A stretch of 64,000 bases of DNA from Megalobrama amblycephala (lineage: Eukaryota; Chordata; Actinopteri; Cypriniformes; Xenocyprididae): assembly GCF_018812025.1 (NCBI RefSeq), contig NC_063061.1:1-64000 (forward strand), written 5' to 3'. Of this stretch, positions 1-12,944 are shown piece after piece. Under the pieces are notes generated by a model. The model saw only the letters and a program-made list of their open reading frames with translations, was not told the origin of the DNA and searched no databases. Each line of letters begins with the position of its first letter. The stretch's first letter is position 1. Position numbers and translations under genes: made by a program.

Positions 1-321
1 GTTCCATACTCGTGCACAAGTTTTGGGAGGCGTTCCCTTGAAATGAGCTGTGAAGGAGGGGGGCTGTTCTTACGCATGCGCTCATTTCAAAAACTCACTA
101 ACAGTCTTTAGTTTCTCAGTCGACGAAAAGATCCTCTTTAGCACCTTTTAAAGAATAGAACAGATTTCAGTGTTTCTAAGAAGAAGAAGATTGTTTGCCA
201 CAGTTATCAGTCAATTATCAGTCAGTTATCACAATTATGATTGTGTGTGTGAAAAGTGAGTCACGATCACTTACTGTACAACTAGCACACCTCGTTTCAC
301 CACTATCACTCTCATACATAC

Positions 322-349
322 CCCTAACCTAACCCTAACCCTAACCCTG
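322..349. repeat. short interstitial telomere-like repeat
   Basis: About four units of the vertebrate telomere hexamer (CCCTAA on this strand), one of them imperfect (CCTAA). This is too short for a telomere. It is either chance or a scar of break repair. Confidence 0.6.
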
Positions 350-1373
350 AACTCAGGGCGCCATCCAAATGTATCTAGTTATCAGAGTCCCGGTAAAACT
401 AGTGTCCTCATAGACCAGGCTTGTGTCAATCTAACAACACACTGAGATTCTTCAGTCAAGACAAACATGAAGAACATGTTCTCATGATGTCCTCATAAAA
501 CACGTGTCCTCATAAAACAGGTGTAAAGCTACACACAACCTGACATACTGTGATGAACACACACATAATGTAATGCATATATAAAGCCATGAACATTACC
601 ATGGGTTTTTAAATATTGAAATATTGATTTGAAATGGATCTATTTTGTGATCTTGTATATGATCTCAAATCAATATTTCATGTGCACATATTTATTGATC
701 AGTAGCTGTGAATGGGGGACACTGATCATCCTGTCCATGTTTAATTTGCATTAATTACTGTCTGACTGTACATTATCCCTTTGATATATTTCATATATAC
801 TGAAGGTTTGTAACTCTTAGGTGAAGTGATTGTATATAAAGCTTTATTTCTTATTTTCAGATAAGCCGTGAGACCCAGCTGTCATCAGTGATGATTGTGC
901 TGCTCTTACTGTGGGCCTACACCAGGTAAGTGAGAGTTGTGCTGTAAGAGAATGAGCAAACAGAGACGTTTGTGAGATCTAGGCTGTTAACATGTTTAGA
1001 CCAGTGTTTATGTCTAATTTGATGTTTGCAGACTCTCAGTGAGGTTGGACCCTCTGCTCTCAAAATGAACACTCTGTCCCAGTCAGAAGTCAGAGATGTA
1101 CAGAAGGTATTGTTTTTCTTTTTGGAAATCAAATTAGGCATGTGCTGACAGGAAAATTTGGGCCAATTTTGATAACCGATAATTCTTTATATTTGAAAGG
1201 CGATAAATGATACATTGGCAGATAAATCTAAATCCAAATTCTAATATACTTTGAGAGCCTGATTACAAAAACAATAGACAGTGTCCCAAACACTTCAGCA
1301 TAAAATCAAACATATACAGTACAGCAGTCTAGTTTGAACCAGTATAAGATTCCTTTACTTTTAAAATGATCTT

Positions 1374-2315
1374 TACACTACCGTTCAAAAGTTTGGGGTC
1401 AGTAAGAATTTTTAATGTTTTAAAAGAAGTATCTTCTGCTCACCAAGCCTGCATTTATTTGATTAAAAATACAAACAAAAACAGTAATATTGTGAAATAT
1501 TATTCCAATTTAAAACGGCTGTTTTCTATGTACAATATACATTAAAGTGTAATTTATTCCTGTGATGCAAAGCTGAATTTTCAGCATCATTACTCCAGTC
1601 TTCAGTGTCACATGATCCTTCAGAAATCAATCTAATATGATGATGTGATGCTCAAGAAACATTTATTATTATTATCAATGTTGAAAATGGTTGTGTACAA
1701 TTTTTTTTTCAAAATTCTTCGATGAATAGAAAGTTCAAAAGAACAGCATTTATTTAAAATAGAATATTTTCTAACATTATAATTGTCTTTACTGTAACTT
1801 TTGATCAGTTTAACTCATCCTTGATGAATAAAAGTATTGATTAATTTTATTTCTATCCCCCAAAAATAAAATTTAAATTCTGACTGACCCCAAACTTTTG
1901 AACGGTAGTGTTTAATGCTACAAAAGATTTAGATTTCAGACAAATGCTGTTCTTTTGAACTTTCTATTCATCATAGCATCATGAAATAAAAATGTAAATA
2001 ACTGTTTTCAACATTGATAATAATCATAAATGTTTCTTGAGCATCAAATCATCATATTAGAATGATTTCTGAAGGATCATGTGACACTGAAGACTGAAGT
2101 AATGATGCTGAAAATTCAGCTTTGATCACAGGAATAAATGACACTTTACTGTATATTGACATAGAAAACAGCTGTTTTAAATTGTAATAATATTTCACAA
2201 TATTACTGTTTTGTTTGTATTTTTAATCAAATAAATGCAGGCTAGGTGAGCAGAAGATACTTCTTTTAAAACATTAAAAAAATCTTACTGACCCCAAACT
2301 TTTGAACGGTAGTGT
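1374..2315. mobile_element. inverted-repeat MITE, two nested or adjacent copies
   Basis: The terminal motif CGTTCAAAAGTTTGGGGTCA occurs at 1382 and its reverse complement ends near 1911 and again at 2315. The 1376-1690 arm is largely the reverse complement of 1990-2315, so the segment can fold into a long hairpin. No coding capacity is visible. It is a non-autonomous DNA element of a type very common in fish. Confidence 0.7.
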
Positions 2316-4779
2316 ACATTCATATGGCCAATTTTCTTTATTTAAAAAAAGTGTCAACACTTTACAGTAAGGTTTATTGTTAGTATTAGTTAACATGAGC
2401 TAACAATGAATGAACAAATCCTGTAGAAGTTTTATTAATCTTAGTTAAGGTTAATCTCAACATTTCCCAAGACATTTTAGGATCCAGTGTTTTATCTGTT
2501 AACCTAAAATATGCGTGTTCATGTTAGTTCACAGTGCATTATTAACTCACATTTACAAGGGTTTTGCTCAGTTGATTCATGTTAGTTAATACAATAACAA
2601 AGGAGACCTTATTGTAAAGTTGCAAAAAATATATATATTGCCTCACTACTACTACTACTACTACTACTAATAAATAAAATTAAATAAAAATGCAAACAAG
2701 TTATTGGTCAACATTACTTAGGCTACATAAAAAGAAACACAATACATGTGCTATGGATGAATAAAATGAAAGCCTGTTGGGAAATGATTTTACTCAAACC
2801 ATATTGTTGATGAAAATAATAAGAACAATACAAGTTGTAATGTTTTTGAAAAAAAAAAAGTTTATATAAACATCTTTATTAAACATCTTTAGCATTACTG
2901 TTTCAAATAACACTGTTTTAGCATGAATCTGAAGAGCTGAATGAACACCCATAAACCAAAGCGCTTTGTTAGATGGTTTTTAGCTCAACGGGATGCAACT
3001 TATATATGATAAAGTAGATATTTATACAAAAAAATTACAACTTATACCTGCACAAAATCATGCACAGATGTACATGAATTAAGTTACAAAGTGTGAACTC
3101 CTGTTCTGGATACGCTCCCCACAACAACACACTAAAAAACGGCAACTAATCCAAAATAATTCACAGCGTTTTATTACAATCGTGTTCTCATTATAATGTT
3201 ATGTATATATGACAGTCCCAGCCATAGTTATTAATGTTATCCATTGCTGTTTGAGTGCGCATGCTGAAGAGATGATCACCGGTAGGCCTACAATGAAGCG
3301 CTTTCCTGCCGCGTTCATTAACTCAACCAAATGCATCCTATATGAGTTTAATCAGATATATATACACAAAATAAAAAATGCAACTTATAATTCCACAAAA
3401 GGCTGCGAATGCACAAGCAAACTGACTGTGCTAGTCATAAAGGTGTAACTCCGCAGATGCGCTCTTCGTGTAACAACGCTCTGATTTCACAGATTTGTGA
3501 TTCACCTTAACTGTATCTTCCTTCAAGCAGTTCAATACTATCATGGAGAACAGCGCACATCATATAATCCATTATTTATCAGTGTTAAAATATCGGCCTA
3601 GTTCGGACTGAGAATGATAACATTAAAATGAGCATTTATCGGCCAGTAAGATATGGTGGCTGATATATCATGAATCCCTGATTGGTTATGGCAGTATACA
3701 GTATTTATAGAGTTTTAACTATATGCATGATTCCAATGTTAACTTATGTCACCGTTTTAAATGTGTAGGTCACTACTATAACACATTAGTTTGATCACTA
3801 TTAATACTGAGTGGTTTAAAATGTACCATCATACCTGAAGACATTTGTGTTGAGCACGTGAACACAATAGCCAATCGGATGCGTTTGTTAGTCTGTATGA
3901 GTTTTTGTTTAGCGCGAGTGCTGCATGTTGAATCCTTTCATTATAACCAACAAAGTATAGACACAATGCCAATAAGAGATAAAGTGCACAACATAGACAG
4001 ACACACACACAACTTCATTTATTATAACGGACGTTTCTGCAGAAGTGCAGCTTTGTTTCTCGTGTTGTAATCGATAGCTTCAGTGGCTAATATGGCAGCG
4101 ATCTTTGCTTTCTGTAGGCCTATATAACACATTTGTTTATGCTGCTAACTACACATTGCATAGTTTCTGGATTGACAAATGTATTTATATGTGCGATTAA
4201 ATCCAATTGATGCTGATAACCATAGCAATGGGTGGAACAAAATAATCTTGATGCTGTGTGTCAAATGATCTTTTTATGAAGTATTGGAGTGTAAATGTAA
4301 AAAATAATAGACCTCCCACTTTTGCAATGTAATGTATTACTTTGTTCATTTGTTCAAACTGGTCACTCAGTGACTTTTTACTTTTAAATGTACAGATATT
4401 TAAATATAAAATGGTTCTAAGCTCTTTCTTTTGTCATCTGTCCTGACAGAATTAATTATTTCATTTGTGAATGAATAGGATATGTTAATATTCCAAAATT
4501 TTTCTTTGGATTTATTGTGGATTTACTGTCAGTACTGTGCTCACAGTTCACATGGGTACAGTATTTTGTACTGTGGATACAGTGTTCATCCACCACCACC
4601 AAAGACCATTTCTGACCCAGGAAAAACCCTGTATTGTAAAATAGTTTTCATTGTATGTTTTCAGTTGACAGTGATCAGTCAGTGTTAATCAGTGTTAAGT
4701 ATCTGTACTGCTTCATTTAGTCTCTGAATCCTTTATCTGTAGTAGAATGTTTATTTTTCTTTCTTTACCTTGCTTTCAG
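2316..4779. other. non-coding interval with MITE debris
   Basis: Contains a short MITE at about 2355-2622 (ends CAACACTTTACAGTAAGGT and ACCTTATTGTAAAGTTG), a (CTA)n run at 2645-2668, and AT-rich sequence. Short ORFs here have no recognisable domain or splice context. I see no gene. Confidence 0.5.
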
Positions 4780-4838
4780 GTGAGCCCTGAGAAGGACCAG
4801 TTATCAATGGACCATCAAGACGGTGTTAGACGGAGAAG

Positions 4839-6581
4839 GTAATAAAAACAGCATTGCATCATTTTAGAAAATGCTAGTCTAGTGAGAACTTTTTCACATA
4901 ATCTTTGGGCCTGTTAACACCTGGTCATTTCATGTGTTTTTTACTGATTTGTTCAAACAATTTAATTTACACTTGGCCACATAAATGTGTCTGTACAGAA
5001 TCAGGGGCCATATTCACAAAACATCTTAAGGCTAAAAGTAGCTCCTGACATGCCGATTTATGAGAAACTCTATAATCGGCGTGTCAGTCCTAATTTTTGC
5101 TCTTAAGAGTATTTCACAAAACATTTTAGTGCTAAAACTAGCTCCCAAATCTGTAAAAAGTTAGGAGTAGTCAAGAGGACTCCTAAATCACTAAGACCAA
5201 ATCACAAACAATCCTAATGGCCGTTGATGCCAATCCGCCCAAAGACACTGAACACTATTGAGACAATAGCGATAGAGCCTGAACCTTTTCTTCATACATG
5301 TAATAAATATTTGGATTTATAGATTTGAATTTATGAAAAAATGCCAAAAATAAATCTATAATAAATAAATAAATAAATAAATAAATAAAGTCCAATTACC
5401 TGTAGCAGTTGTTTTCACAAATTCACACTTACAAATAATTGAATAGAGTAAAAAACCAAGTGTAATAAGTGTATTTGGCGTCCTGTTCAAGGCGGTCGAG
5501 GGCTCCGAGTTTGAAATTTAGCCCAAATCCATAGTTCTTCCTCATATCTCCACTGAGTGTGAGGAACGGGGTGGCGACGGGATGCAGAAAACGGTCGAGG
5601 AAACTATAGGTGAGATCGGCTCTAGTCAGTGTATATATACCTCCTCACGAGCCAATTAGACCACTTGAACGCGCTCCTCCCAAACTTTGTTTATAAAACA
5701 TCATTTGACGCTTGAATTCTGCAATCTCTCGAGATGCAGACATGTAAGAGGCTGACAATTAGCTCAATGTATACTAGTTTAATTGACCCTTCGCCAGGAG
5801 TTTGATTGACAAACAATCTAACCAATTATAACGCTAAATCCACCATTTTGTCCGACAAAGCAGTCAGGAGTTAGAAGATTAACCTCGGTGGACTTGAACT
5901 TGAAAAATGGTGTACTGATGTCTTTCTGTGTTTTAAACAACATTCCTTCTGATGTTCATTCATGTTTATTTGATGCTATAAATGAACTAGTAGAAGAGAT
6001 GATCGATTCACGAGCCGCTTGAGCGGAGGCGCTACAGCGATCTGTCTTCAATTCCCGCGCTTTACGCAGATTTAACAGTATTCACATCATTAAAAGCTAC
6101 CACTATGAGCTCCATTTTATTGATCATGAGCAACATCAGCACTGGTCAAATAATTTATTCTCACATCTTTTAATGAAGATGATTGTGTGTTGAGCGTATT
6201 CATTTGAGGTATTTTGCACGTCAGCTTACTGAAGAGATACTCATCTGTTCATCTGCGCCAATGCATGCTGCAGTAATGCTGTCATATCTTTCTATAACAT
6301 GCCTAAAACACATTCTCACATGTTTATTATTTAGTATTTTTGGGAGGAGTAAAATGTATTATTGTATAAATGTATATATTGTTTTAGACTACGTCCAGAA
6401 GTGATTTGAGCGATCGGATTTAAATCCATCTCGAATGCGTTTCGGAGGGCATTTACACCTGGTCTTTTCATGATTGCATAGCAATCCATTCAGAGAAAAT
6501 GCATGAAGTGACCAGGTGTAAACAGGTTTAAAAAAACCGTTTGAACCAAATGAGCTGAAAATATTTTTATATGCCTCATAA
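4839..6581. other. non-coding interval, probable decayed transposon
   Basis: From 5002 the text ATATTCACAAAACATCTTAA recurs in altered form at 5107, as in fish MITEs. An (AAAT)n run lies at 5363-5388. No terminal repeat pair or duplicated target site could be fixed, and there is no coding sequence I can support. Confidence 0.35.
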
Positions 6582-7923
6582 TAGTGCTGGGCGGTATGAC
6601 CAAAAATTTATATCACGGTATTTTTCAAAATTATATCGGTTTCACGGTATATGACGGTGTGTATATATATAAATCCCTATACATGACTGGGCGTTAACCA
6701 CATTTTCTACTGATTGAGAGAGGAAATACTGCAGTAGATTGACTAGAATGCCCTGTTTTACTGTCATGATGAGTGAATATTGTAGAAAAATTCTACACTA
6801 GAGTTAATACAGGTTTACAAAACCCCACAAAATGATGCTGTGGGGAGACAACAACCAATAAAACACAGACCTGCAACACACTCATTACAGACACATGAAT
6901 ATTAAAATATGACCATGGAGATAGAAAAAAAAAATGTTGAGGGCACCTTAAGCATTTTAATAATCTAACACTATATAACAACAAACTGCCAAAAATAGGG
7001 AGAAACTCGGAAGAACATTTAAACTGTCTAAGGATATTTTCAGTACATTTAAGAGCACTACAGTCTCTGAACAAATGACACACGTCAGTTTAACACAGAA
7101 AGAATAAAGCAAAGCAAAAGTTAAATTTTTGACCATTCTTCTTTGTATTGTCTTCTGTGTAGCAGAATAACCCATCGTGTCATCGCGATCGTGATCAGAC
7201 ATAGCCTACAGTTCAGTGTCCTTTGCATAACGTTACATTTCATTTGAAGAAGACGTGATGAAATATGTGCGCATACACGCTGCTGGTTCATGTTTACAGC
7301 ACTAGAGTACATGAAATAGGTCCATAAAAAACGTAAACATGCTCGCTCCGGTCTATATAATATGATCCATGTGGAGAAAGTTGTTTATCTCATCACGGCG
7401 CTCCGCGCAGAAACCGCTCTATCTCGCGCGTCGCGTGTTGGTTGAATTCTCAGCTGTAATCAAGGACTGAATCCGAAATCGCCCCCTATAACCTCAAATA
7501 GGGCATTATTTGAGGCGACAGCCATTTGTAGTGGCGTCCGAAACCATAGTGGACGTTATTGAGTGCACTCAATCAATCCCACAATGCACCACAATGAGTG
7601 TACAGCCGATGCACACACAACGGCTGTCCGAATTCACTCACTCGTTTTCATTCACTCTTTCAAGTGAATAATATAAGTGGATAACGTAGGGAATAGTGAA
7701 TGAGGCTTTAGGGGGTGATTTCGGACTTACTGTGATGCGATCTCAGCTGTGCTCTCTCACTACAGTGCAACAGTGAAACGGGACGCTCTCAAACAGTGAC
7801 GCTGCGCCGCGTTCTGAACGTTGGTTAAGCGACACATACCGGTATTGCAGTATCATCAAAATTCATATCATAACAAAAATAAATACCGGTATTCGGTATG
7901 AACCGGTATACCGCCCAGCACTA
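6582..7923. mobile_element. non-autonomous hAT-type transposon with 8-bp target duplication
   Basis: The left end TAGTGCTGGGCGGTAT and right end ATACCGCCCAGCACTA are inverted repeats. They are flanked by a perfect 8-bp direct repeat, CCTCATAA, at 6574-6581 and 7924-7931, which is the hAT hallmark. There is no transposase. A smaller inverted-repeat segment at about 7470-7733 (TCCGAAATCGCCCCCTA and TAGGGGGTGATTTCGGA) looks like a nested insertion. Confidence 0.8.
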
Positions 7924-9050
7924 CCTCATAATAAGATAAATTTTGGTCTTTGTGATTTGTTTCAGTGCTTTGGCGAAGCATCTCTCAAACAAACTAAAAT
8001 CAACAGCACGATGTGGCTTTGTGCCCTTATCAAATTGCAAAAGCTGATAATTTATTAAGACTGTAGTCCGTTGCGCTCCCCATTTCAAAGTGGAGAGCAC
8101 ACTTTGCTCACTCGATCATCTTGTGATTCGGTGTTTTCCACGTCTCAGTTCACAGGGAATGAATGCAGTCTCAGCATGTGCCTTGAGTTTAACATGCATT
8201 TGGGAACGCAACGAGCACCAGTTACACATTTCACATTTGCATTATTTACAAAATTTGTGTGGCCAGTTGTTTCAAGTATTTCACCTGATTTGTAATAAGA
8301 TGCATTTATAAACCTGTTTTCACTGAAACAGTTTAAGCGAAGAAATGAAGATAGAAATATTGTAATGTCGTATTGTAAAATAATTTTTCATTTACAGTAG
8401 TAGTATATTTCTGTCTTGGCAATAATTCTAATAATAGTCATCTAAAAGTATTAGTTATTATTATTATTATTTTTATTTATTATTAAACAGCATAAAGTTT
8501 CATAAATTACTTTTGAAAACAGGTTAAACCGAAGATGTTCTTGTGTTTTAAAATTCTGTTTTTCTTCAAGATGAGATCAGTATGATGGATCCTGATGCCA
8601 TTGATCCTGATGAAAGTGTTTCTCAGGATGTTGTTCCTGCTGGAGCTGCGCAGGCGTCTCCAGTAATGCTGGTATGTGTTAACGAACAGGTTTATGTTTA
8701 TTATTATTTTAGATTATTGCCATAAATACAATGCATAGATACAATTATATATTTATAGTTCAACTTAACATTTGTATTTTCACGAAAGAAAAATGGTTTT
8801 AAGCCAGTTATTTATATCTATTGCTGTAGTGTGTCAGTAGGAAATATCAGTTTATATTTCCAAACATTCCTTTTGCCATTAATTGTAATAATTAATGAGC
8901 AATAATCAGTTATTATATACAGAGATTTTTGCACTTATATAGTGCAACTTTTCTATAAGAATATTATTGGAATCAGGGTTGCACCAACATTGTAAATCTG
9001 GTTGATACAAATGAGTTTATCATTTTCGTTGGTAAAACACTTGGAAATGT

Positions 9051-9801
9051 TTAAAGGGATAGTTCACCCAAAAATGAAAATTTGATCTTTATCTGCTTAC
9101 CCCCAGCGCATCCAAGATGTAGGTGACTTTGTTTCTTCAGTCGAACACAAATGATGATTTTTAACTCCAACCATTGCCGTCTGACAGCTGTATAATGGGT
9201 GTCAATGGGAGCACAATTTATGAGTCAAAAAACATGCACAGACAAATCCAAATTAAACCCTGCGGCTCGTGACGACACATTGATGTCCTAAGACACGAAA
9301 CTATCGGTTTGTGCGAGAAACCGAACAGTATTTATATAATTTTTTACCTCTAATACACCATGTCCAACTGCGTTCAGCACTCGGTTAGTGATGTCTGATC
9401 GCGCTCTGACAACAGCAGTGATGTCTCGAGCATATACTTCAATGAGTGCCAGACATTACTTCCGCTGTCAGACCGCGATCAGACCTCACTGGTGTATTAG
9501 AGGTAAAAAATTATATAAATACTGTTCGGTTTCTCGCACAAACCGATCTTTTCGTGTCTTAGGACATAAATGTGCCGTCACGAGCTGCAGGGTTTCATTT
9601 GAATTTGTCTATGTATATGTTTTGACTCTTATAAATTGTGTTTCCATTGACACCCATTATACAGCTGTCAGACTGCAACGGTTGGAGTTAAAAATCATCA
9701 TTTGTGTTCGACTGAAGAAACAAAGTCACCTACATCTTGGCTGCGCTGGGGGTAAGCAGATAAACATCACATTTTCATTTTTGGGTGAACTATCCCTTTA
9801 A
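9051..9801. mobile_element. foldback MITE of the AAAGGGATAGTTCACCC family
   Basis: The ends AAAGGGATAGTTCACCCAAA and its complement (to TATCCCTTTAA at 9801) are inverted. Homology continues inward through most of the element: the arm around 9110-9350 matches the reverse complement of about 9500-9750. The 137-residue ORF inside is a by-product of the palindrome. It lies just upstream of the exon-like block at 9951. Confidence 0.75.
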
Positions 9802-10266
9802 CAGGCTGATAACATTTAATCTCCAGAATAATATTTTGTGTCATTTTGAAATTTTATTTTTAGATATCAGGTGTATAACCAGTTTTAAGTTCTAGGTATT
9901 TGAGAGTTAAATCTTAGTTTTCTGATCAGTATATAACTGATTTCTTGCAGATGTTCAGAAGATGCCCATTTGGAAAACTGCTGAGTTTGTCAAGGTACCT
10001 GAGGTTTAAATTAGAGTACGACCATCATTGTAAGTACATGAGCTTTCAAAAAGTGGGAGCTTAATAAAGTATGTATTCATCTGTACAGAGAATGAGAGTT
10101 CGGCAGAAATTAAAAAACGGAAAGGAAAAGGACAATACGGAAAGGACAAAAGGTTTGCTGGTCAGATGCTGAAGTTACAGCTGTAATTGATCATTTTAAG
10201 GCACATATAACCAAAGGAAAATTGTGGACAAAACACAAGAGATTTTGTAAGAAATCAAGGAATTAG

Positions 10267-11030
10267 CTTGAAAAGAAAAGCACAAAATAAGTGATGTTAC
10301 ATTGTGTCTCATTTGATGCTGTTCTGTAAGGATTATTATTTTAGTTGTTGGTTATGTTAGTTTCATTCTAGAGCATGAATATACTAAGACTTCACTCTGT
10401 AAATCTCTAAAGTTTAACTGTTCTTTAAAGCAGTAGTTTGTCACAAAAACATGACAACTTAATATTCAACATTATTATTGATCTGACTGCATTGACACTA
10501 TTGTATGAGAACTGAACTGAGCTGGACGATGACATCACTGTTGTCTCCAGAGCTGCTGCTGCTGTATAGATGAAGTGAACTAAATTAATAACTGATGAGT
10601 TTTACAACATAATTGAATCAACACTGAACTGACTCGGGCTGAACAATGACACGATACTCTTCTAGAGCTGCTGTACAGCCCAAACAATCTTTGTTGAACA
10701 ATGTTCCTGTTATGAGGGCTGCTTTGAAACAATATGTAGTTTAAAAAGCGCTTTATAAATAAAGGTGACTTGACTCAACAATTCTGTTCACATTTTTTCA
10801 AAGTTTTGAATGGTTGCCATTTCAATATGTCAAAACAGTAATGATGCTGTATGCTTTCTGATTACACAGATTACACAGTTGTGCATGTGTTATTGACCTA
10901 GTTTTTTAGTTGTGGATTTCATTTTCCCCTTAAAATGGCATGCCATGATGGTATTACATGGTTAAAACCGGAAAAACTCAATGTTTATGTTGTTATTTTA
11001 AGTCATAATTAAAGTACTTCTAATACACAC
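10267..11030. other. AT-rich interval without recognisable genes
   Basis: No ORF, splice block or repeat ends that I can support. The stretch around 10500-10770 resembles generic fish interspersed repeat sequence (ending GCTTTATAAATAAAGGTGAC). Confidence 0.3.
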
Positions 11031-11447
11031 TGGTCCCTGTAATGTTGGAGTGTGTCAGTTGTGTATTGTATTGAGGATCAGGTACTCATTAATCACCTCA
11101 GTCTTGCTAATACACCATATCGTCAGGTTTGTGTGTTGTGTGTGGTCATGAACCATTAAACACATCCGTCCTTATAATGTTGGAGTGTGTCAGGTGTGTA
11201 TTGTGTTTAAGATCAGGTACTCATTAATCACCTCAGTCTTAGTAATACACCATGTCGTCAGGTTTGTGTGTTGTGTGTGGTCATGTACCATTAAACACAC
11301 TAGTCCCTGTAATGTTGGAGTGTGTCAGGTGTGTATTGTATTGAGGAACCGGTACTCATTAATCACCTCAGTCTTAGTAATACACCATGTCGTCAGGTTT
11401 GTGTGTTGTGTGTGGTCATGTACCTGTAAAACACACTGGTCCCTGTA
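11031..11447. repeat. tandem repeat, about 135-136 bp unit, three copies
   Basis: The landmark GTTGGAGTGTGTCAG starts at about 11045, 11180 and 11316, and the intervening text (cattaatcacctcagtctt and onward) repeats in register. The 87-residue ORF across it simply reads the repeat twice. Confidence 0.75.
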
Positions 11448-11770
11448 ATCCAGAGAAATGACATGTTTTGTGTATTGTACAATAGGTGTCCTCATAAATC
11501 AGGTTGTACCCAAAAATCACAATTATGTCATAGGCGGGAACATTTTAAGATGGGCGGGAATGTCCTTGTATACCACTGATATATCAGGTTGTCATATTTT
11601 CCGTTCTGTTGTGTGTAAAGAAACTTTAAAGCCAGATTTGTGATCTGCAGATCAAAACAACATTTTTGATAATTTTATCATCACTGTAGGGCATCGGGAA
11701 AGGTGTGTCCCCCTAAACCACAATCCTACTGGTTTGAGCATCAAAGTCCTCGTAAACCACAAAAACCAGT

Positions 11771-11773
<3 letters not shown>

Positions 11774-11803
<30 letters not shown>
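11774..11803. repeat. (GT)n microsatellite
   Basis: Uninterrupted GT dinucleotide run of about 30 bases. Confidence 0.85.
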
Positions 11804-11804
<1 letters not shown>

Positions 11805-11851
11805 AAATGTTGCCTACAATAATAAATGCACAAAATGTATTGACAGAACTT

Positions 11852-12699
11852 GGGCCCTATCTTGCACCCAGCGCAATTGACTTTGTACACCGACGCATGT
11901 GTCATTCCTATTTTGCACCCGCGCAAAGCGCGCTTTTCCCTCCACAGAAGCACGTCGCTAAACTAGTGAATGAACTTGCGCTCCCTGGGCGGTTCAGCGC
12001 AAAAAAAGAGGTGTGTTCAGGCGCATTGCCCGCGCATTGCTATTTTAAGGAGCTGAAAATAGACTGCGCCATAGACCAACTCAAACCTGGTCTAAAGTCA
12101 ATGGCGCAATATTTTTTTGTTAGAGCGCGTTGGTAGAAACTGCGCCTCTGGGCGCGTCCACAGTGCGCGTTGACTTTGCTTATTACACACAGGCATGCGC
12201 ATCACACAAAAATGCCAAATATTAAAAACAAAAGGATTACAGTGTAAAAGAATATTATTGTGTACATAAATATAAAAATGTAATAATGAATAGTCATTGC
12301 GTGTATTAGAATTAGGCTACCTATTTTCAATTCAGCCTATTACTACTTATAATGATGAACGAAATTGGCTAATTAATTGAACAATCGTGCCAATACACAC
12401 ACATATATATTAACTGACTCATCGCGTGTACGCCATGTAAATAGCAATCCGCCATGGCGCGAGCGCATCTCGCTCTTAAAGGGAATGGGAGATGACACTC
12501 TGATTGGTTTATTTCACATTACGCCCAAACCACACCTATGAATAATGAAGCTACTTCAGACCAACCCATTTTAGATTTGCGCCGGGCGCAAGAGCCATTT
12601 ATCCCGCCGGGAAAATAGCAACAGCGCCGAGACCCGCCCACAAAGTTACTTGCGCTTAGCGCTTTGACACTTGCGTTTCAGATCGTTAAAATAGGGCCC
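11852..12699. mobile_element. PIF/Harbinger-like MITE
   Basis: Terminal inverted repeat GGGCCCTAT at 11852 and ATAGGGCCC at 12691-12699, flanked on both sides by CTT, giving a candidate 3-bp target duplication. The interior is rich in GCGC-containing inverted segments. There is no transposase. The superfamily is inferred from the 3-bp duplication and the general fish MITE style. Confidence 0.6.
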
Positions 12700-12919
12700 C
12701 TTGTGTTTAATGTGATAGTTTCATCCTTTCATCTACTATAATACAATAAATTGTTAGTCTCAAGATTATTTACATTAATAAATAAATATGTAGATCCGCT
12801 TCAAAAAAATACATATAGCTTAATGGTCTGGAGGTAGAATTTTAGAATTATGTCTATGCAAATGTAGGCTATACATTATTTTTTTTTCAATTAAACATGC
12901 ATAATTTTTCTCCACAGCC

Positions 12920-12944
12920 ATGTTTTCACTGGTACTATTCTCAG
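12920..12944 (+). CDS. lectin exon 1: signal peptide
   Basis: After the acceptor TTTTTCTCCACAG, ATG at 12920 opens MFSLVLFS and donor GTATGG follows at 12945. The single leftover G joins GT of the exon at 17199 to give Gly, continuing GFFTLTQC. The hydrophobic run ending before a cysteine is a typical leader. The 4.25-kb intron between them holds a SINE, a Tc1 remnant and the 27-bp minisatellite. Confidence 0.7.

Larger units (their letters stand above)
861..10266 (+). pseudogene. decayed or weakly supported multi-exon gene with a C-terminal WSDAEV-type module
   Basis: Six exon-like blocks lie between plausible splice sites: 861-925 (ATG at 891, start MIVLLLLWAYT, signal-peptide-like), 1040-1106, 4780-4838, 8581-8671 (acidic, MMDPDAIDPDESVSQ), 9951-9994 and about 10089-10266. 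Phases join in one open frame only if internal AG acceptors are used at 1039, 8580 and 10090, and that frame ends at TGA 10170-10172. In the last block another frame, from 10114 to TAG at 10264-10266, reads KVCWSDAEVTAVIDHF followed by KAHITKGKLWTKHK. From memory this resembles a Lys/Arg-linker plus W-S-x-x-E-V module seen in uncharacterised fish proteins. The basic linker (ESSAEIKKRKGKG) is in a third frame, so at least one frameshift separates linker and module. That favours a pseudogene. I do not recognise the parent gene. The introns are full of transposons. Confidence 0.35.

Noticed and set aside
9388..9801. 137-codon ORF
   Set aside because: It lies wholly inside a foldback MITE and mirrors its other arm.
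10089..10172. Confident C-terminal exon RMRVRQKLKNGKEK of a secreted protein
   Set aside because: It needs non-standard acceptor choices, and the same block encodes a better-looking module in other frames. It was kept only as a pseudogene-level call.
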